50,030 nucleotides of DNA from a virus, in the IMG/VR virus record IMGVR_UViG_3300030329_004005, positions 1 through 50,030 of that record, one strand, 5' to 3'. Position numbers and translations under genes: made by a program. Position 1 is the first letter of the stretch, and each line of letters opens with the position of its first letter. Under the pieces are notes generated by a model that was given only the letters and a program-made list of their open reading frames with translations, made no database searches and was not told where the DNA came from. Of this stretch, positions 1 through 9,929 are shown piece by piece.

Positions 1-3000
1 GCTTGGAGCAACATCTACTCCTAAACCACCATCTGCAATGTTAACACCATTGTCAGTTAATTTAAATCTTACCCCACTATCAACATTGTCTGTTCCAATT
101 CTAAATTCATCAGCACCATCGTCATAGCCCATAGTATATTGAACTGCTCCATCGTTATAAAATTTAATTTCACAATCACTTCCATCAGGAGCATCCATTC
201 TAATTCTACAATCTCCAGAAGAAGTTTTTAAATCTAATACTTCTGCTGGAGTTATTCCAACTCCAAGCCCTGAACTATCTATTGTTACTCTATTGCTACC
301 ACCAGTAGAAAAACCTAACGTATTAGCACTAACTCTATACATACCAGTATCAGCATCATTATTAAACCTAAATGAAGGACTGCCTGCTGTACCATCTATA
401 CTTCCATATCCTCCATAAGAACTACATAAACCAGCTCCGTCTACTTGGAATAATAATGTACCACCAGTTAATGAAGTATCATGTTTTCTAATATCAAATG
501 TTTCAGAACCATCATTGTCATTACTATCTAAATTAATAGTAACATCATCAAAACTATTTATAATTAAATTATCACTATTACAAACAATAGCGTGGTTATT
601 ACTTGTCCCATAACTATCTCTATCCCAAGTAAATTGTATTTGTCCTACTCTTTGTATTGATGCACCTTGAGAACTACCATCGCTTCTTAACTCTAAATCT
701 CCATCAGCTTGTATAGTTAACATACGAGTTCCACCATTTGTAAAATCTATTGTATCAGAAGCACCACGATACATACCAGTATTTCTACTTGCTAAGAAAC
801 TATAAGAAGGAGCACCAACTGAACCACTTTGTACTAATGTTTGACATCCGTCATCATACGTATTAGTTTGCATATTCACAACTTCGGTACCTGGTAATGA
901 TGTAACTTCTGATTGGTCGTGATTCCAAGTAACATTAAATTTATTTTCACTAGGATAGTGTACCTCGGTAGCTACGTTATAGAAGTTGTTAGCCCAATTT
1001 TGATTTATATCATAATATAATTCGTATGTACAACTACCATTGTCAATTTCTCCATCACCAGCAGTTCTTTGTACTAATATATTGTTAATCCAATGTGCAC
1101 CATTAGAACGCATAAATCCACCATGTGATATTGAGCCGCTATCTAACGGATTATTAAACCATACAGACCAGTCAATCCAATTACCATGACTATTATCTCC
1201 ATTGTAAATTTTTCCACTTAAGCTTACTCCATTGTAATTAGCTGGACTATCATCTACTACAACTGTACAAAACTTAATATAAAATGTATTTGAACTTCCT
1301 GAATTTGTATGTCCATTACTTCTAACAGTAATGTGGTCTACTCCAGTCCAACCATTGTAATTAACTCTACCATCTGAATTAATTTGTAGTTTTACATTTC
1401 CATCTAATTTATGCTGAATGCTACTACTTGCTATAAGTATACTATCATTAGCACTATCATGATTTCTTTGTAAACTTAAATCTTCATCATAGGCAGTTAT
1501 AACACCGCTATCTACTGTAATTTGTTTATTAAAATAGAATTTACTTCTATCAGTATTAATATGCCCCCAACCACTATTAGCTGGTCCTAATTCTATGTAT
1601 CCATGGTCAGTTGTAAATCTATGATAATTTCCAGATGCCGCATGAAAATGCACTCTATCATCGTCTACATACATTTCTCCATAATCACTTGTATCTCCTG
1701 GTTGATATAATCTTAATTTATTATCATTTTGTAATTGCATAGCAAGTTCATCACTACCAGCTCTTGAAGTCCAGAATCTTAAATGTCCAGCTCTACCTCC
1801 AGAACTTCCATCTACGAGATAACCTGATATTCTTGCCATAGCTGTTGTTGAACTATCTTGATTATGCCCAAATGTTAGACTTCCACCATTACCAGCACTA
1901 GTGCCTTCGTTTCTTAATTCAAAAATAGGATTAGTATTATAACCCATTTTTGCATTACCACCTTCAGACATTAGGAACAATACTTTACTTGTTGTTCTAT
2001 TGTAAAAATATAATTGAGAACTATCTTGTTCTATACTTACTTCATCAGCACCACTTCTTTTAAATCTCATCATTTCATCGCTAGATGTAACTATGTCTAT
2101 ATTTTCATTTGCTATAATTTTATTAGCACCACCATCTATTGTTAGATAAGCAGTCGTTCCACCACTACCATCGTCAGAAGATAATATAATATCTTTATCA
2201 TTGGCATCATTAGTTATATATAAATCTCCTGTGCTATTTGTTAACCAACTATTACTTCCATTATGTCGCATATACATATCAACATCACTACCAACACCTA
2301 AATAAAGTCCATCAGGGACATAAATTAAATCATTAGTTCCCTCACTCCATACCATCATTTGTTGTCCACCTGCATATAAACTTACATTATCAGAAGAACT
2401 TTCTGTTATATAAGTATTACCTCTACCATCAAGATATATTTTATTAGTTGCAGGAATATCTATATCATTTTCAAATCTTGCTAACCCTGTTGAGGTAATT
2501 CTAAATGCTAAATCTGCTGTATCAACATCATAGCTTCCATTATAAACAGCGAAATTTCCAGTTCCATTATTATTTCCATCAGTCATTATGTTAACATGAT
2601 TGATAGATTGTAATGTAACCATATTAGTTGCTGCTGTTTGGTCATCATTAAGTAATAAAGTATTAGTATTATTTGATTTACCCTCTACTTCATCAACTGA
2701 TATTTTACCACCTGCTGCTACAGATAAATCTGTTCCATCAAAAGTAAGATTGGATTCTGTATCTATATTATTTGTTCCCCCATAAGTAAGAACACCATTT
2801 GCGGTTGTGCCATCTATTGTAATACCTGTTGATTTAATTTCTGAATATGCGAGTTTTCTAATTGCCCCAGATGTTGCTATTTCAACAACAAATAAATCTT
2901 CGTCCTCTGGCTCGCTTGACAAGGAAGTGCCAATTGCACCAATATCTATGCCTACTGTAGAAGAATAATTACCACTTGTAGTATTGGTTTCTGATGATAT

Positions 3001-6000
3001 TGCAATACCATTTGCCCCTGTTAGATCAACCCCAGTAATATCTCCTGTGTTTGTAGTATATCCTAATCCAATAACAAAGTCATATATTTGATCTCCAGTT
3101 GCAAGAGCTGTACCGCCATTGCTAACTGAAGCTGTTTTAGCTCTTACAGCATCAGAATTTAATTCAATGGTAGTATCGTCAACAGAAACTGCTAATGACA
3201 CGTCTCCTGAACTTCCTCCACCTGATAATCCATCCCCAGCTGCTACGGCTGTAATATCTCCAGAATTGCTTGTAAAACCACTATCATTATTAAAAATACT
3301 TAATCCTATTTCTCCTGCTGCTTTTCTTCTTGAATTGCTACCATCCAATACTACAAACTCATCTCCTGTAAGCATTCCTTCGGTCATATCAGTTAAGTCA
3401 CTACCATCGAAAGCCAATGTTCTTGAAGTAGTTAAATTACCACCTCCAGATAATCCATCTCCAGAAGCAATAGATATTCCACTATGATCTATATGTTCAT
3501 TAGCTACAAAATTATCAGCAGCATCATGATCAACTGTAAATGTTAAATCATATGGATCTCCATCTGTTCCATTATCTACATCAGTCCAATTTATATCAAT
3601 ACCAGAACCTTCTACAAATTTAACTTCTTTAGCATGAGATATAGTTACTTCAGTTCCGTCTCCATCTTCTAATTGAAATGTAGTAGCTTGGCTAGTATTT
3701 GTATAATTGCTTGAATGTATAGTTCCAGCACTCGATGCTGTCCAATCTATATGTTCATTTGCTACAAATCCAACTAACTTATCGTGTTCCCATAAAGCTT
3801 CTATTTCTGAAAATGCTTTTCTTTTACTTGTTGAACCATCAATAACAACAAATTCATCACCATCTACCATAGGATCTGTCATATCATCTAATTCTGTAGC
3901 ATCAAAAGTTAATGTAACCGATGAAGCTATATTTCCACCTCCAGTTAAACCTACTCCAGCATTAACTGCAACAGCAGTATGATCTATATGTTCATTGGCT
4001 ACAAAATTAGTAATTGCATCATGATCAACTGATATTGTCATATCATATTCATCAGATGAACTTCCATCAGAAATATCTGTCCAATCAGTAGCTACACCTG
4101 ATCCACCTAAAAATTTTACATATTTTCCATGAGATACAGTTACATCATCTCCATCGTCGTCTGAAATCACAAAAGTAGTAAGTTGATTTGTATTTGTATC
4201 TGTATAATTTCCTGAATGTATATTTGTTGAACCTTGATCTGTTGTCCAATCGATATGTTCGTTAGCTACAAAACCTAATAAGTTATCGTGATTCCATAAA
4301 GCTTCTATTTCTGAGAATGCCTTTCTTCTGCTACCTGATGAATCACTATTATCTAATACTAAAAATTCATCAGCAGCCACCATAGGATCTGTCATATCAC
4401 CTAATTCGGAACCATCAAAAGTTAATGTAACAGATGCAGATATGTTACCTCCACCTGATAATCCTACACCAGCGTTCACTGCTACAGCAGTGTGGTCTAT
4501 ATGTTCATTAGCTACAAAATTAGCTAAACTATCATGGTCAATAGTTCCTTGTGTTGCTGTCCCTATCGTTCCTTCAAGAGTGCCTACAACCAAAGTTCCT
4601 GCTGTATAACCTGTTCCAGATGTATTAACTGTCGTTGTTGGTGCTGCTTGTAAATCTTTAAATAACTTCCATTTCCCGCTATCATTTGCATCTCTAAATA
4701 ATCCTGAGTATAAATCTTGTGAACCTGAAGTATCATATAATCCATAAATTCCTATATCTACTGAATCAGCAGCATTATTACCTTTTGCTAATTTAATTAA
4801 TGGATCTTCTACATCTAATGTTGCTGTGCTTACTGTAACAGTATCTCCATTAACAGTTAAATCACCAGCGATAGTTACATCATCTGGTAATCCAATGGTA
4901 AATGTAGTTCCTTCACCAGCACTTCCTGATACTTCTATTTCGTTTGTAGTTCCTGTAACAGCAGCTGCATAGTTACCAATAGTATGTGATCCCAATTGGA
5001 TAAAATTATCTAATGATGTCTGACCTGTACCGCCTCTAGCTACACTTAATGTTCCTGTTGTTCCAGCAACTATAGGTAAACTTGTAGCATCAGATAAGTT
5101 AAATGCAGGTGTAGCATCTGAAGCACCTAATGCTAAAGTAATTCCACCATAACTAACATTATCAGATGCTAGTTTTGCAATAGGTATTTCATCATCATCT
5201 ATAGCAAAATTACCATAATCTAAATAATAACTTCCGTGTTGTCCATCTAATAAGTCAGAGTCAAGTCCGCTTGAAGCACCATCTACAGTTTTAATAGCTG
5301 TTAGTATTTCAGATGCTGATTGGTCTGCTGTTGCTCCATCTTCTACATTTAAATCGCTTCTTACTTCTGCTGCAGTTCTACCTTCTACTTCTGTTCCATC
5401 AATTCTAAGAAAATCATTATCTGCAACTGCATCATTAGCTGTTAAAACATTTCCATCACTAATACCTTTTGCTAAAGACTTTACAAATGCAAGGTTTGAA
5501 ACTTCGGAATCCATTAATGCACCTGCACTTGTTACATTTGCTGTATCTGTTACATCAGCACTTGCTTCAATTCCATCTAATTTAGTTTTTAATGTATTTG
5601 TAAAATTATTTTGTGTTAATCCACCATCTCCTACAGTATAGGTTGTATTCGTATCTGTTGAAGCAATTGTAACTGCTCCAGCACTTTCAGTGATAGTAAC
5701 ATTAGACCCTGCTGTGAATGCTAAAGTTTCTGAAGTAGATAAACTATTTCCACCTGCAGTTACAGGTCTCCATGTATTATCATTAGCAGTCATATCATCT
5801 ACTACCAAGTCAATAGTTCCGTCTCCATCTTGGTACTCAGCTGCAATTCTTGTTTCTGTATTAGAAGTAAACATTGCTCCAACAATATCTTGAACTAATT
5901 CAGTGCTAACATTATTGTCTACATATGCTTTAATTGATTGCTGAGTTGCAATTTTAGTTGCACTGTCAGAAGACATATCATCTTCGTCTAATACTGCAGT

Positions 6001-6396
6001 TCCACTAATACCAGTATTAATAACTGGGCTTGTTAATGTTTTATTAGTTAATGTTACTGAATTAGTTAAAGTAACATCTCCACTTGATACTAAATCTATT
6101 GTTCCATCACCATCTTGATAAGTAGCAGTAATATTAGTCTCAGTATTGCTACTAAACATAGCACCTACTGTATCTTGTATTGTTTCAGTTAAATCTATAT
6201 TTGCTGTACCGTCAAATGATACACCATGAATTGTTCTTGCTGTTGCCAATGCAGTAGCTGTAGGAGAAACAAATCCAGTAGCAGTTAATATATTATTATT
6301 ATCTGTACCATCATCGTATTTAAGATAACCGCCTTCTATAAAAACGAGTTTCTTATAAACGTCTTTTATTTTATTTGGCCCTGTTAAACTACCCAT
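1..6396 (-). CDS. Giant tail fiber / receptor-binding protein, C-terminus outside the window
   Basis: An ATG at 6396 opens a frame that stays open to the left edge, giving 2,132 visible residues; the C-terminus is missing. The composition is rich in Gly, Ser, Thr, Asn and Asp with few Cys or Trp, as in long trimeric fibers. The N-terminal part (MGSLTGPNKIKD) contains two copies of a segment with YQDGDGTIDLV. The middle has about 250-bp repeat modules starting NEHIDH or NEHIDW. The distal part has short motifs (TGMYR, LGVGI, SDGRVNYNG) typical of fibers that end in a chaperone domain of the S74 type, which would lie beyond the edge. The start overlaps the upstream 99-residue gene by 8 nt, indicating translational coupling. 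Role as the host-recognition fiber is inferred from size, composition and position at the end of the head-tail module. Confidence 0.8.
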   Translation of the reverse strand, partial: MGSLTGPNKIKDVYKKLVFIEGGYLKYDDGTDNNNILTATGFVSPTATALATARTIHGVSFDGTANIDLTETIQDTVGAMFSSNTETNITATYQDGDGTIDLVSSGDVTLTNSVTLTNKTLTSPVINTGISGTAVLDEDDMSSDSATKIATQQSIKAYVDNNVSTELVQDIVGAMFTSNTETRIAAEYQDGDGTIDLVVDDMTANDNTWRPVTAGGNSLSTSETLAFTAGSNVTITESAGAVTIASTDTNTTYTVGDGGLTQNNFTNTLKTKLDGIEASADVTDTANVTSAGALMDSEVSNLAFVKSLAKGISDGNVLTANDAVADNDFLRIDGTEVEGRTAAEVRSDLNVEDGATADQSASEILTAIKTVDGASSGLDSDLLDGQHGSYYLDYGNFAIDDDEIPIAKLASDNVSYGGITLALGASDATPAFNLSDATSLPIVAGTTGTLSVARGGTGQTSLDNFIQLGSHTIGNYAAAVTGTTNEIEVSGSAGEGTTFTIGLPDDVTIAGDLTVNGDTVTVSTATLDVEDPLIKLAKGNNAADSVDIGIYGLYDTSGSQDLYSGLFRDANDSGKWKLFKDLQAAPTTTVNTSGTGYTAGTLVVGTLEGTIGTATQGTIDHDSLANFVANEHIDHTAVAVNAGVGLSGGGNISASVTLTFDGSELGDMTDPMVAADEFLVLDNSDSSGSRRKAFSEIEALWNHDNLLGFVANEHIDWTTDQGSTNIHSGNYTDTNTNQLTTFVISDDDGDDVTVSHGKYVKFLGGSGVATDWTDISDGSSSDEYDMTISVDHDAITNFVANEHIDHTAVAVNAGVGLTGGGNIASSVTLTFDATELDDMTDPMVDGDEFVVIDGSTSKRKAFSEIEALWEHDKLVGFVANEHIDWTASSAGTIHSSNYTNTSQATTFQLEDGDGTEVTISHAKEVKFVEGSGIDINWTDVDNGTDGDPYDLTFTVDHDAADNFVANEHIDHSGISIASGDGLSGGGNLTTSRTLAFDGSDLTDMTEGMLTGDEFVVLDGSNSRRKAAGEIGLSIFNNDSGFTSNSGDITAVAAGDGLSGGGSSGDVSLAVSVDDTTIELNSDAVRAKTASVSNGGTALATGDQIYDFVIGLGYTTNTGDITGVDLTGANGIAISSETNTTSGNYSSTVGIDIGAIGTSLSSEPEDEDLFVVEIATSGAIRKLAYSEIKSTGITIDGTTANGVLTYGGTNNIDTESNLTFDGTDLSVAAGGKISVDEVEGKSNNTNTLLLNDDQTAATNMVTLQSINHVNIMTDGNNNGTGNFAVYNGSYDVDTADLAFRITSTGLARFENDIDIPATNKIYLDGRGNTYITESSSDNVSLYAGGQQMMVWSEGTNDLIYVPDGLYLGVGSDVDMYMRHNGSNSWLTNSTGDLYITNDANDKDIILSSDDGSGGTTAYLTIDGGANKIIANENIDIVTSSDEMMRFKRSGADEVSIEQDSSQLYFYNRTTSKVLFLMSEGGNAKMGYNTNPIFELRNEGTSAGNGGSLTFGHNQDSSTTAMARISGYLVDGSSGGRAGHLRFWTSRAGSDELAMQLQNDNKLRLYQPGDTSDYGEMYVDDDRVHFHAASGNYHRFTTDHGYIELGPANSGWGHINTDRSKFYFNKQITVDSGVITAYDEDLSLQRNHDSANDSILIASSSIQHKLDGNVKLQINSDGRVNYNGWTGVDHITVRSNGHTNSGSSNTFYIKFCTVVVDDSPANYNGVSLSGKIYNGDNSHGNWIDWSVWFNNPLDSGSISHGGFMRSNGAHWINNILVQRTAGDGEIDNGSCTYELYYDINQNWANNFYNVATEVHYPSENKFNVTWNHDQSEVTSLPGTEVVNMQTNTYDDGCQTLVQSGSVGAPSYSFLASRNTGMYRGASDTIDFTNGGTRMLTIQADGDLELRSDGSSQGASIQRVGQIQFTWDRDSYGTSNNHAIVCNSDNLIINSFDDVTINLDSNDNDGSETFDIRKHDTSLTGGTLLFQVDGAGLCSSYGGYGSIDGTAGSPSFRFNNDADTGMYRVSANTLGFSTGGSNRVTIDSSGLGVGITPAEVLDLKTSSGDCRIRMDAPDGSDCEIKFYNDGAVQYTMGYDDGADEFRIGTDNVDSGVRFKLTDNGVNIADGGLGVDVAPS
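3488..4560 (-). repeat. Imperfect tandem repeats of about 250 bp inside the tail fiber gene
   Basis: A recognisable start, encoding NEHIDH or NEHIDW, recurs near 3488, 3746, 3983, 4250 and 4496, with spacings of 258, 237, 267 and 246 bp. Two alternating module types make a higher-order unit of about 500 bp. The repeats stay in frame with the fiber and encode shared motifs such as VGLSGGGN, LTFDGSEL and RKAFSEIEALW. This looks like shaft duplication within the fiber. Confidence 0.75.
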
Positions 6397-6688
6397 TTGA
6401 TTCTATATCCTCATATGTTGGATTACTTGGTTGAGATTGATCTGCATAACTTGCATCACTAGGAATTGATACATCTGCATAACTTGCATCACTAGGAATT
6501 GATACATCCGTATAAGATGCATCACTAGGAATTGACACATCCGTATAACTAGCATCCAAAGGAATTGCTGTATCTGTATACTTAGCGTCTAAATTATCAT
6601 CAAATGAAAGAGCTAAACTATCAAAACTTTCAGCAATTGAATCAAAGGATTCCAGTCCAAAATGACCTTTTCTCCAAGTTTTTGCCAT
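6389..6688 (-). CDS. Small repeat protein next to the tail fiber
   Basis: A 99-residue protein, family not recognised. The N-terminal 35 residues contain Ser-Phe-Asp repeats (ESFDSIAESFDSLALSFDD). The remainder is an 11-residue tandem repeat of the form DASYTDVSIPS, about 4-5 copies, decaying at both ends. The acidic Ser/Asp/Tyr-rich repeats suggest an extended structure. It overlaps the fiber start by 8 nt, so the two are probably translated together; a fiber-attachment or fiber-assembly role is plausible but only inferred from context. Confidence 0.7.
   Translation of the reverse strand: MAKTWRKGHFGLESFDSIAESFDSLALSFDDNLDAKYTDTAIPLDASYTDVSIPSDASYTDVSIPSDASYADVSIPSDASYADQSQPSNPTYEDIESNG
6441..6590 (-). 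repeat. 33-bp tandem repeat inside the 99-residue gene
   Basis: A 33-bp unit occurs about 4.5 times. The copies at 6444-6476 and 6477-6509 differ by a single base, while the outer copies are more diverged, so the array expanded recently from the middle. The unit length is a multiple of three and encodes the 11-residue peptide repeat. Confidence 0.85.
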
Positions 6689-6691
6689 TTA

Positions 6692-6862
6692 TTAATTCCA
6701 GCGTTTGCCCATTAAATGGTCCATTGCTTGTGATAAAGTACTTTTTTGCTTTCTTTTAGCTAAATTCTTTTTTGCTTTGGCTTTAGCTGATTTTGCTTTT
6801 TTTGCAATCCCTGAAGCTTTCTTTGCTATTTTTTTATACCCTCTCTTTGGTCCTATTGCCAT
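6692..6862 (-). CDS. Small highly basic protein (56 aa)
   Basis: A 56-residue ORF with a strong ribosome-binding site (GGAGG, 4 nt before the ATG). The sequence is dominated by Lys and Ala (for example IAKKASGIAKKAKSAKAKAKK) and ends with a short less charged tail MDHLMGKRWN. It fits the gap between the 136- and 99-residue genes. It may bind DNA or act as a virion cement or core component; no family recognised. Confidence 0.7.
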   Translation of the reverse strand: MAIGPKRGYKKIAKKASGIAKKAKSAKAKAKKNLAKRKQKSTLSQAMDHLMGKRWN

Positions 6863-6873
6863 GATTCCTCCTA

Positions 6874-7284
6874 TTAGTAACTATGTTGTTTGATAGATCC
6901 AATTCCAGAAATTCTGCCTCTATTAGCAAATGTTTTTCCTTCCTTAATCCCACGTTCAAATCTTCTTTCAAAATATAATGCTTTATTTAACATATCAGGT
7001 TCTTCTTCATAACCATACTGTATAGCTTTATCTACTAAATACTGATGAAACTGTGTAGGTAATTCACTTTGTTCAGTCATAGCAGAAGAGCCTGAATCTA
7101 ATGTATTAAAATGATCTGCTTTTTTATAATAAAATAAAGTTATTTGATATGCAGCATCTGGAGAAGTAAATTTATTCTTTTCTTCTACCATAGGATCATA
7201 TTCTGCAATACCAATTGAATCTCTTTCAATCCACCATAAGTATTGTTTTCTAGTTCTGTCGTATACTTTATTATAATTTGGCAT
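6874..7284 (-). CDS. Putative head-tail adaptor/connector-associated protein
   Basis: A 136-residue protein between the head genes and the fiber genes. The C-terminal half has a pattern seen in phage head-tail adaptors: a Leu-Pro-x-x-x-His start (ELPTQFHQYLVDKAIQYGYE) followed by an alpha-helical ALYFERRFERGIKEGK segment. Its ATG overlaps the stop of the upstream 92-residue gene by one base (TAATG). Assignment as an adaptor is inferred from this pattern and from position after the capsid gene. Confidence 0.55.
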   Translation of the reverse strand: MPNYNKVYDRTRKQYLWWIERDSIGIAEYDPMVEEKNKFTSPDAAYQITLFYYKKADHFNTLDSGSSAMTEQSELPTQFHQYLVDKAIQYGYEEEPDMLNKALYFERRFERGIKEGKTFANRGRISGIGSIKQHSY

Positions 7285-7562
7285 TATGTTAAATCCCTAT
7301 ATTTAGGTCTACCAGCTAAACGATTGATTTCTTTTGTATTACCATCTGAATCAACCATATCAACTGATTTAATTTCTAAAATACTTTCTTTTAATCCATA
7401 ATAACGTTGATTAGCAACTGTATCAAATTGAGTTGCTTCATCTAAAATTAAGGTTCTTGAGCAAAACTCATCTGAAGCTTTATTAAGTAAATGAATAATT
7501 TCATTACTTCCTAAGTTCGGATGATGCTTCTTAACCAGGTCTATCATTTGCTGTAGCTTCAC
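7284..7562 (-). CDS. Hypothetical virion assembly protein (92 aa), GTG start
   Basis: A 92-residue, mainly helical protein beginning MKLQQMIDLVKKHHPNLGSN. I chose the GTG at 7562 because an AGGAGG ribosome-binding site lies 8 nt upstream, while the first internal ATG (7547) has none. It overlaps the end of the 291-residue gene by 32 nt. Position between capsid and tail-adaptor genes suggests a small connector or head-completion protein; no family recognised with certainty. Confidence 0.6.
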   Translation of the reverse strand: MKLQQMIDLVKKHHPNLGSNEIIHLLNKASDEFCSRTLILDEATQFDTVANQRYYGLKESILEIKSVDMVDSDGNTKEINRLAGRPKYRDLT

Positions 7563-8406
7563 TTGCTTGTCCTCCTGTTGCCATTCTTCCTACTATGTAA
7601 GGTTCTAAAAATCCTAATAATAATTCTGACATTTTTATATACTGGCTTTCATACCATTTATATTGTTCAGATTCTGATTGTTGTGCAACTGAATAAGTCT
7701 CTACATATGAACGTATTTTATCAGTTTGCACTTGTGCTAATTCTATATCTTCATCTGCTATAAGATCTCCTAATACATCAAACCATTTATCAAAATCTAA
7801 ATTATCTGCAGCAGTTGTTAATACCCCTGCTGTAATATCTGCTGTTAAATCTGTGCTAGCTGCTGCTGCATCTGCTACATTTGGCTTTGCAGAATTTACC
7901 ATTTTCTTTAATAAAATATTTTTAGCAGCATAAAAAATTACTCCATCATAAAATTCAGCAGGAAAATTATCTATAGACGAATCTCCCACCGCAACAGAAC
8001 TATCTGGAGTTATATGCCTTACTAAAGCACTCTGTCCAGCAGCAGGAGTTGGTATTACATTAAGAGTTCCATCAGATATATACCATTTAGGATCATATTT
8101 GCTAGTATAGTAAATACTATTAGCATCCAGATAATCTCCTGCACTTTCAACAGGAACTTCTACTGCAATTCTATTACGTGATCCATCATTCCTAGTAACA
8201 CTTACAATTTTTAATGCATTAGATGTACTCATAGTTGTAGGTGAATTATTTAATGTACTGCTTTGTGTTAATCTTTCAGCAACATTTCTATCATGCATAA
8301 CTATTTTAGTTATGTATTTTACACCATCTTTTAAGTACTTAGCAGCTTCAGTTGTTAAACTAGAAATACTACCAGTATATGCTTCTATGTCTGTTTGAAA
8401 ACTCAT
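7531..8406 (-). CDS. Putative head-tail connector / structural protein
   Basis: A 291-residue protein immediately downstream of the major capsid gene, preceded by an AGGAG ribosome-binding site. The N-terminus (SFQTDIEAYTGSISSLT) and the internal segment YISDGTLNVIPTP followed by FPAEFYDGVIFYAAKNILL resemble adaptor-like proteins that follow capsid genes in marine podo- and siphoviruses, where a beta-rich domain precedes a helical one. The C-terminal third is helical and rich in Gln and Glu. Function is inferred from position; the exact family is not certain. Confidence 0.6.
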   Translation of the reverse strand: MSFQTDIEAYTGSISSLTTEAAKYLKDGVKYITKIVMHDRNVAERLTQSSTLNNSPTTMSTSNALKIVSVTRNDGSRNRIAVEVPVESAGDYLDANSIYYTSKYDPKWYISDGTLNVIPTPAAGQSALVRHITPDSSVAVGDSSIDNFPAEFYDGVIFYAAKNILLKKMVNSAKPNVADAAAASTDLTADITAGVLTTAADNLDFDKWFDVLGDLIADEDIELAQVQTDKIRSYVETYSVAQQSESEQYKWYESQYIKMSELLLGFLEPYIVGRMATGGQASEATANDRPG

Positions 8407-8420
8407 TTTTCTCCTTATTG

Positions 8421-8446
8421 TGGGGGAGTATATTTCAACTCCCCCA
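8421..8446 (-). promoter_or_regulatory. Intercistronic hairpin after the capsid gene
   Basis: A perfect 9-bp GC-rich stem (TGGGGGAGT paired with ACTCCCCCA) with an 8-nt loop lies in the 52-nt gap between the capsid stop and the next start. In the transcribed direction it is not followed by a U-tract, so it is more likely an mRNA 3'-end protector or attenuator raising capsid expression than a full terminator. Confidence 0.65.
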
Positions 8447-8458
8447 TTTTAATTAGCC

Positions 8459-9907
8459 TTAGCTAAATTTCAATACAGTGTGTGTTTCTGGTAAAGAAAT
8501 TTCTAGACCTGCTTCTGTAAGAACCATGTCTTTTCTTCCGTCAACATCTCTGTTTTGAACGTTGGTAATAACTTGAGTATCACGTGATACACCATTGCCC
8601 ATTAATGGACGGTATGACACGTTATTCAAGTCAATCATGATCGCTGTATCTTCATGAATACCTCTGAACATTGGTTCCATAACGAAGTTTAGATTACCAT
8701 ATAGAGTATTAACTCTTGTTACATGGTGTCCAAATGCTCCTTTAACGTTCTGAACATCTAAGCTGTAAGGATTAGTTGATTCAGCATCGTCAGGTTGTGA
8801 ACCTAATGCCATGGTATTTCCTAAGAATGAAGATCCACCTAGTTTATTCAACCAAGATAGAACTTTTCTTGAAGCAAGAACTAGTTTTTCACCGCTGTTT
8901 CCAGATTCTGGTGCGAAAACATTTTCCATTGCATCAATAAAGTGATCATAATTAGCACTTGCATACGCAAATGTTTTTGTTTTACCATAGATCTCAGTGT
9001 AAGGTACAATACCCCATGTTCTACGAACTGGGCCTGTTGATGTAGAGTCATCTGACCCCATACCAAACAAGAATGCGTTTTCAAGATCCATCTTATGTTC
9101 CATAAGTTTTTCTTGATATACACGCATGTATTCATTACTTACACCACGATATCTAGTAGCAAGAGCTGTACCAGAGAATAATGGAACTGCAGTCTTAAAG
9201 ATCTGACAGTATCCTTCTCTGTTGTAGAACTCATCTGCCCAGCCTTCTGGATCTGTTGATCCTTCAGCCCATGCAGAACCAACTACTTGACCGTCACCAT
9301 CTGCTCTAAAAATTAATTTAGAAGCTGAAGCTTCAGTAATTTCTCCAGCTGTTGCTGCTTCCGCACCATCTGCTGAACGTGTTGGTTTTGCTACTACTTT
9401 TAAAAATGTACCTGCTACACGGGCAGCATCTGCATCTGTAGTCAGATCCACTCCTGTTACCTTGTAGTAAGCGATTGCTGCAGTTTCTGAACCTGCTCCT
9501 GCGTCACTTCCGTTTGCATCGTATTCACATTCGATTGCAAGGATTTGACCGACAAGAATAAAGTTCGGTTGTACTGCAGATGATACCTCTCTACCAAATT
9601 TATCATAAAGCACATCTAGATCAAGAGTTGTAACATTCCAATTAGAGTCTGTACCACTGTGTGCAGAGGTAGTGACTGGTGCTTGAACTTGGAAGTTACG
9701 TCTTTGCCATTGATGTCTTTGTTCTAAGAATTTAAATACAGGATCATCTGTAGGTTTCTTAGAAACTTTAGACAAATATGTGAAGAAAGGTGATTGTTGG
9801 GGTGCTAACTCAGCGATTCTTTCACCGAAGTTAAAGATTCGTCTGTCGACATTAATCGACGTTCCCTGAACAGCTTCCCCAGGATTGATACTATAAATAT
9901 TAGCCAT
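8459..9907 (-). CDS. Major capsid protein
   Basis: A 482-residue protein following the scaffold gene, with an AGGAG ribosome-binding site 10 nt before the ATG. The N-terminal region (FNFGERIAELAPQQSPFFTYL) and the closing segment (LTEAGLEISLPETHTVL) match the style of HK97-fold capsid proteins of P22-like and marine phages. The sequence is less AT-rich than the early genes, as expected for a highly expressed protein. No prohead protease gene is visible nearby, which fits a head built with a separate, probably uncleaved scaffold. The family call rests on length, position and residue pattern, not on a search. Confidence 0.85.
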   Translation of the reverse strand: MANIYSINPGEAVQGTSINVDRRIFNFGERIAELAPQQSPFFTYLSKVSKKPTDDPVFKFLEQRHQWQRRNFQVQAPVTTSAHSGTDSNWNVTTLDLDVLYDKFGREVSSAVQPNFILVGQILAIECEYDANGSDAGAGSETAAIAYYKVTGVDLTTDADAARVAGTFLKVVAKPTRSADGAEAATAGEITEASASKLIFRADGDGQVVGSAWAEGSTDPEGWADEFYNREGYCQIFKTAVPLFSGTALATRYRGVSNEYMRVYQEKLMEHKMDLENAFLFGMGSDDSTSTGPVRRTWGIVPYTEIYGKTKTFAYASANYDHFIDAMENVFAPESGNSGEKLVLASRKVLSWLNKLGGSSFLGNTMALGSQPDDAESTNPYSLDVQNVKGAFGHHVTRVNTLYGNLNFVMEPMFRGIHEDTAIMIDLNNVSYRPLMGNGVSRDTQVITNVQNRDVDGRKDMVLTEAGLEISLPETHTVLKFS

Positions 9908-9929
9908 CGTATTTCATCTCCTTCATTTG

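Noticed and set aside
3119-5893. Several rightward open frames opposite the tail fiber
   Set aside because: They are antisense to a long continuous coding frame, have Ser/Pro-rich repetitive translations that mirror the fiber repeats, and lack ribosome-binding sites.
6441-6590. 33-bp direct repeats as a possible CRISPR array
   Set aside because: Units are contiguous without unique spacers, are in frame and encode a peptide repeat.
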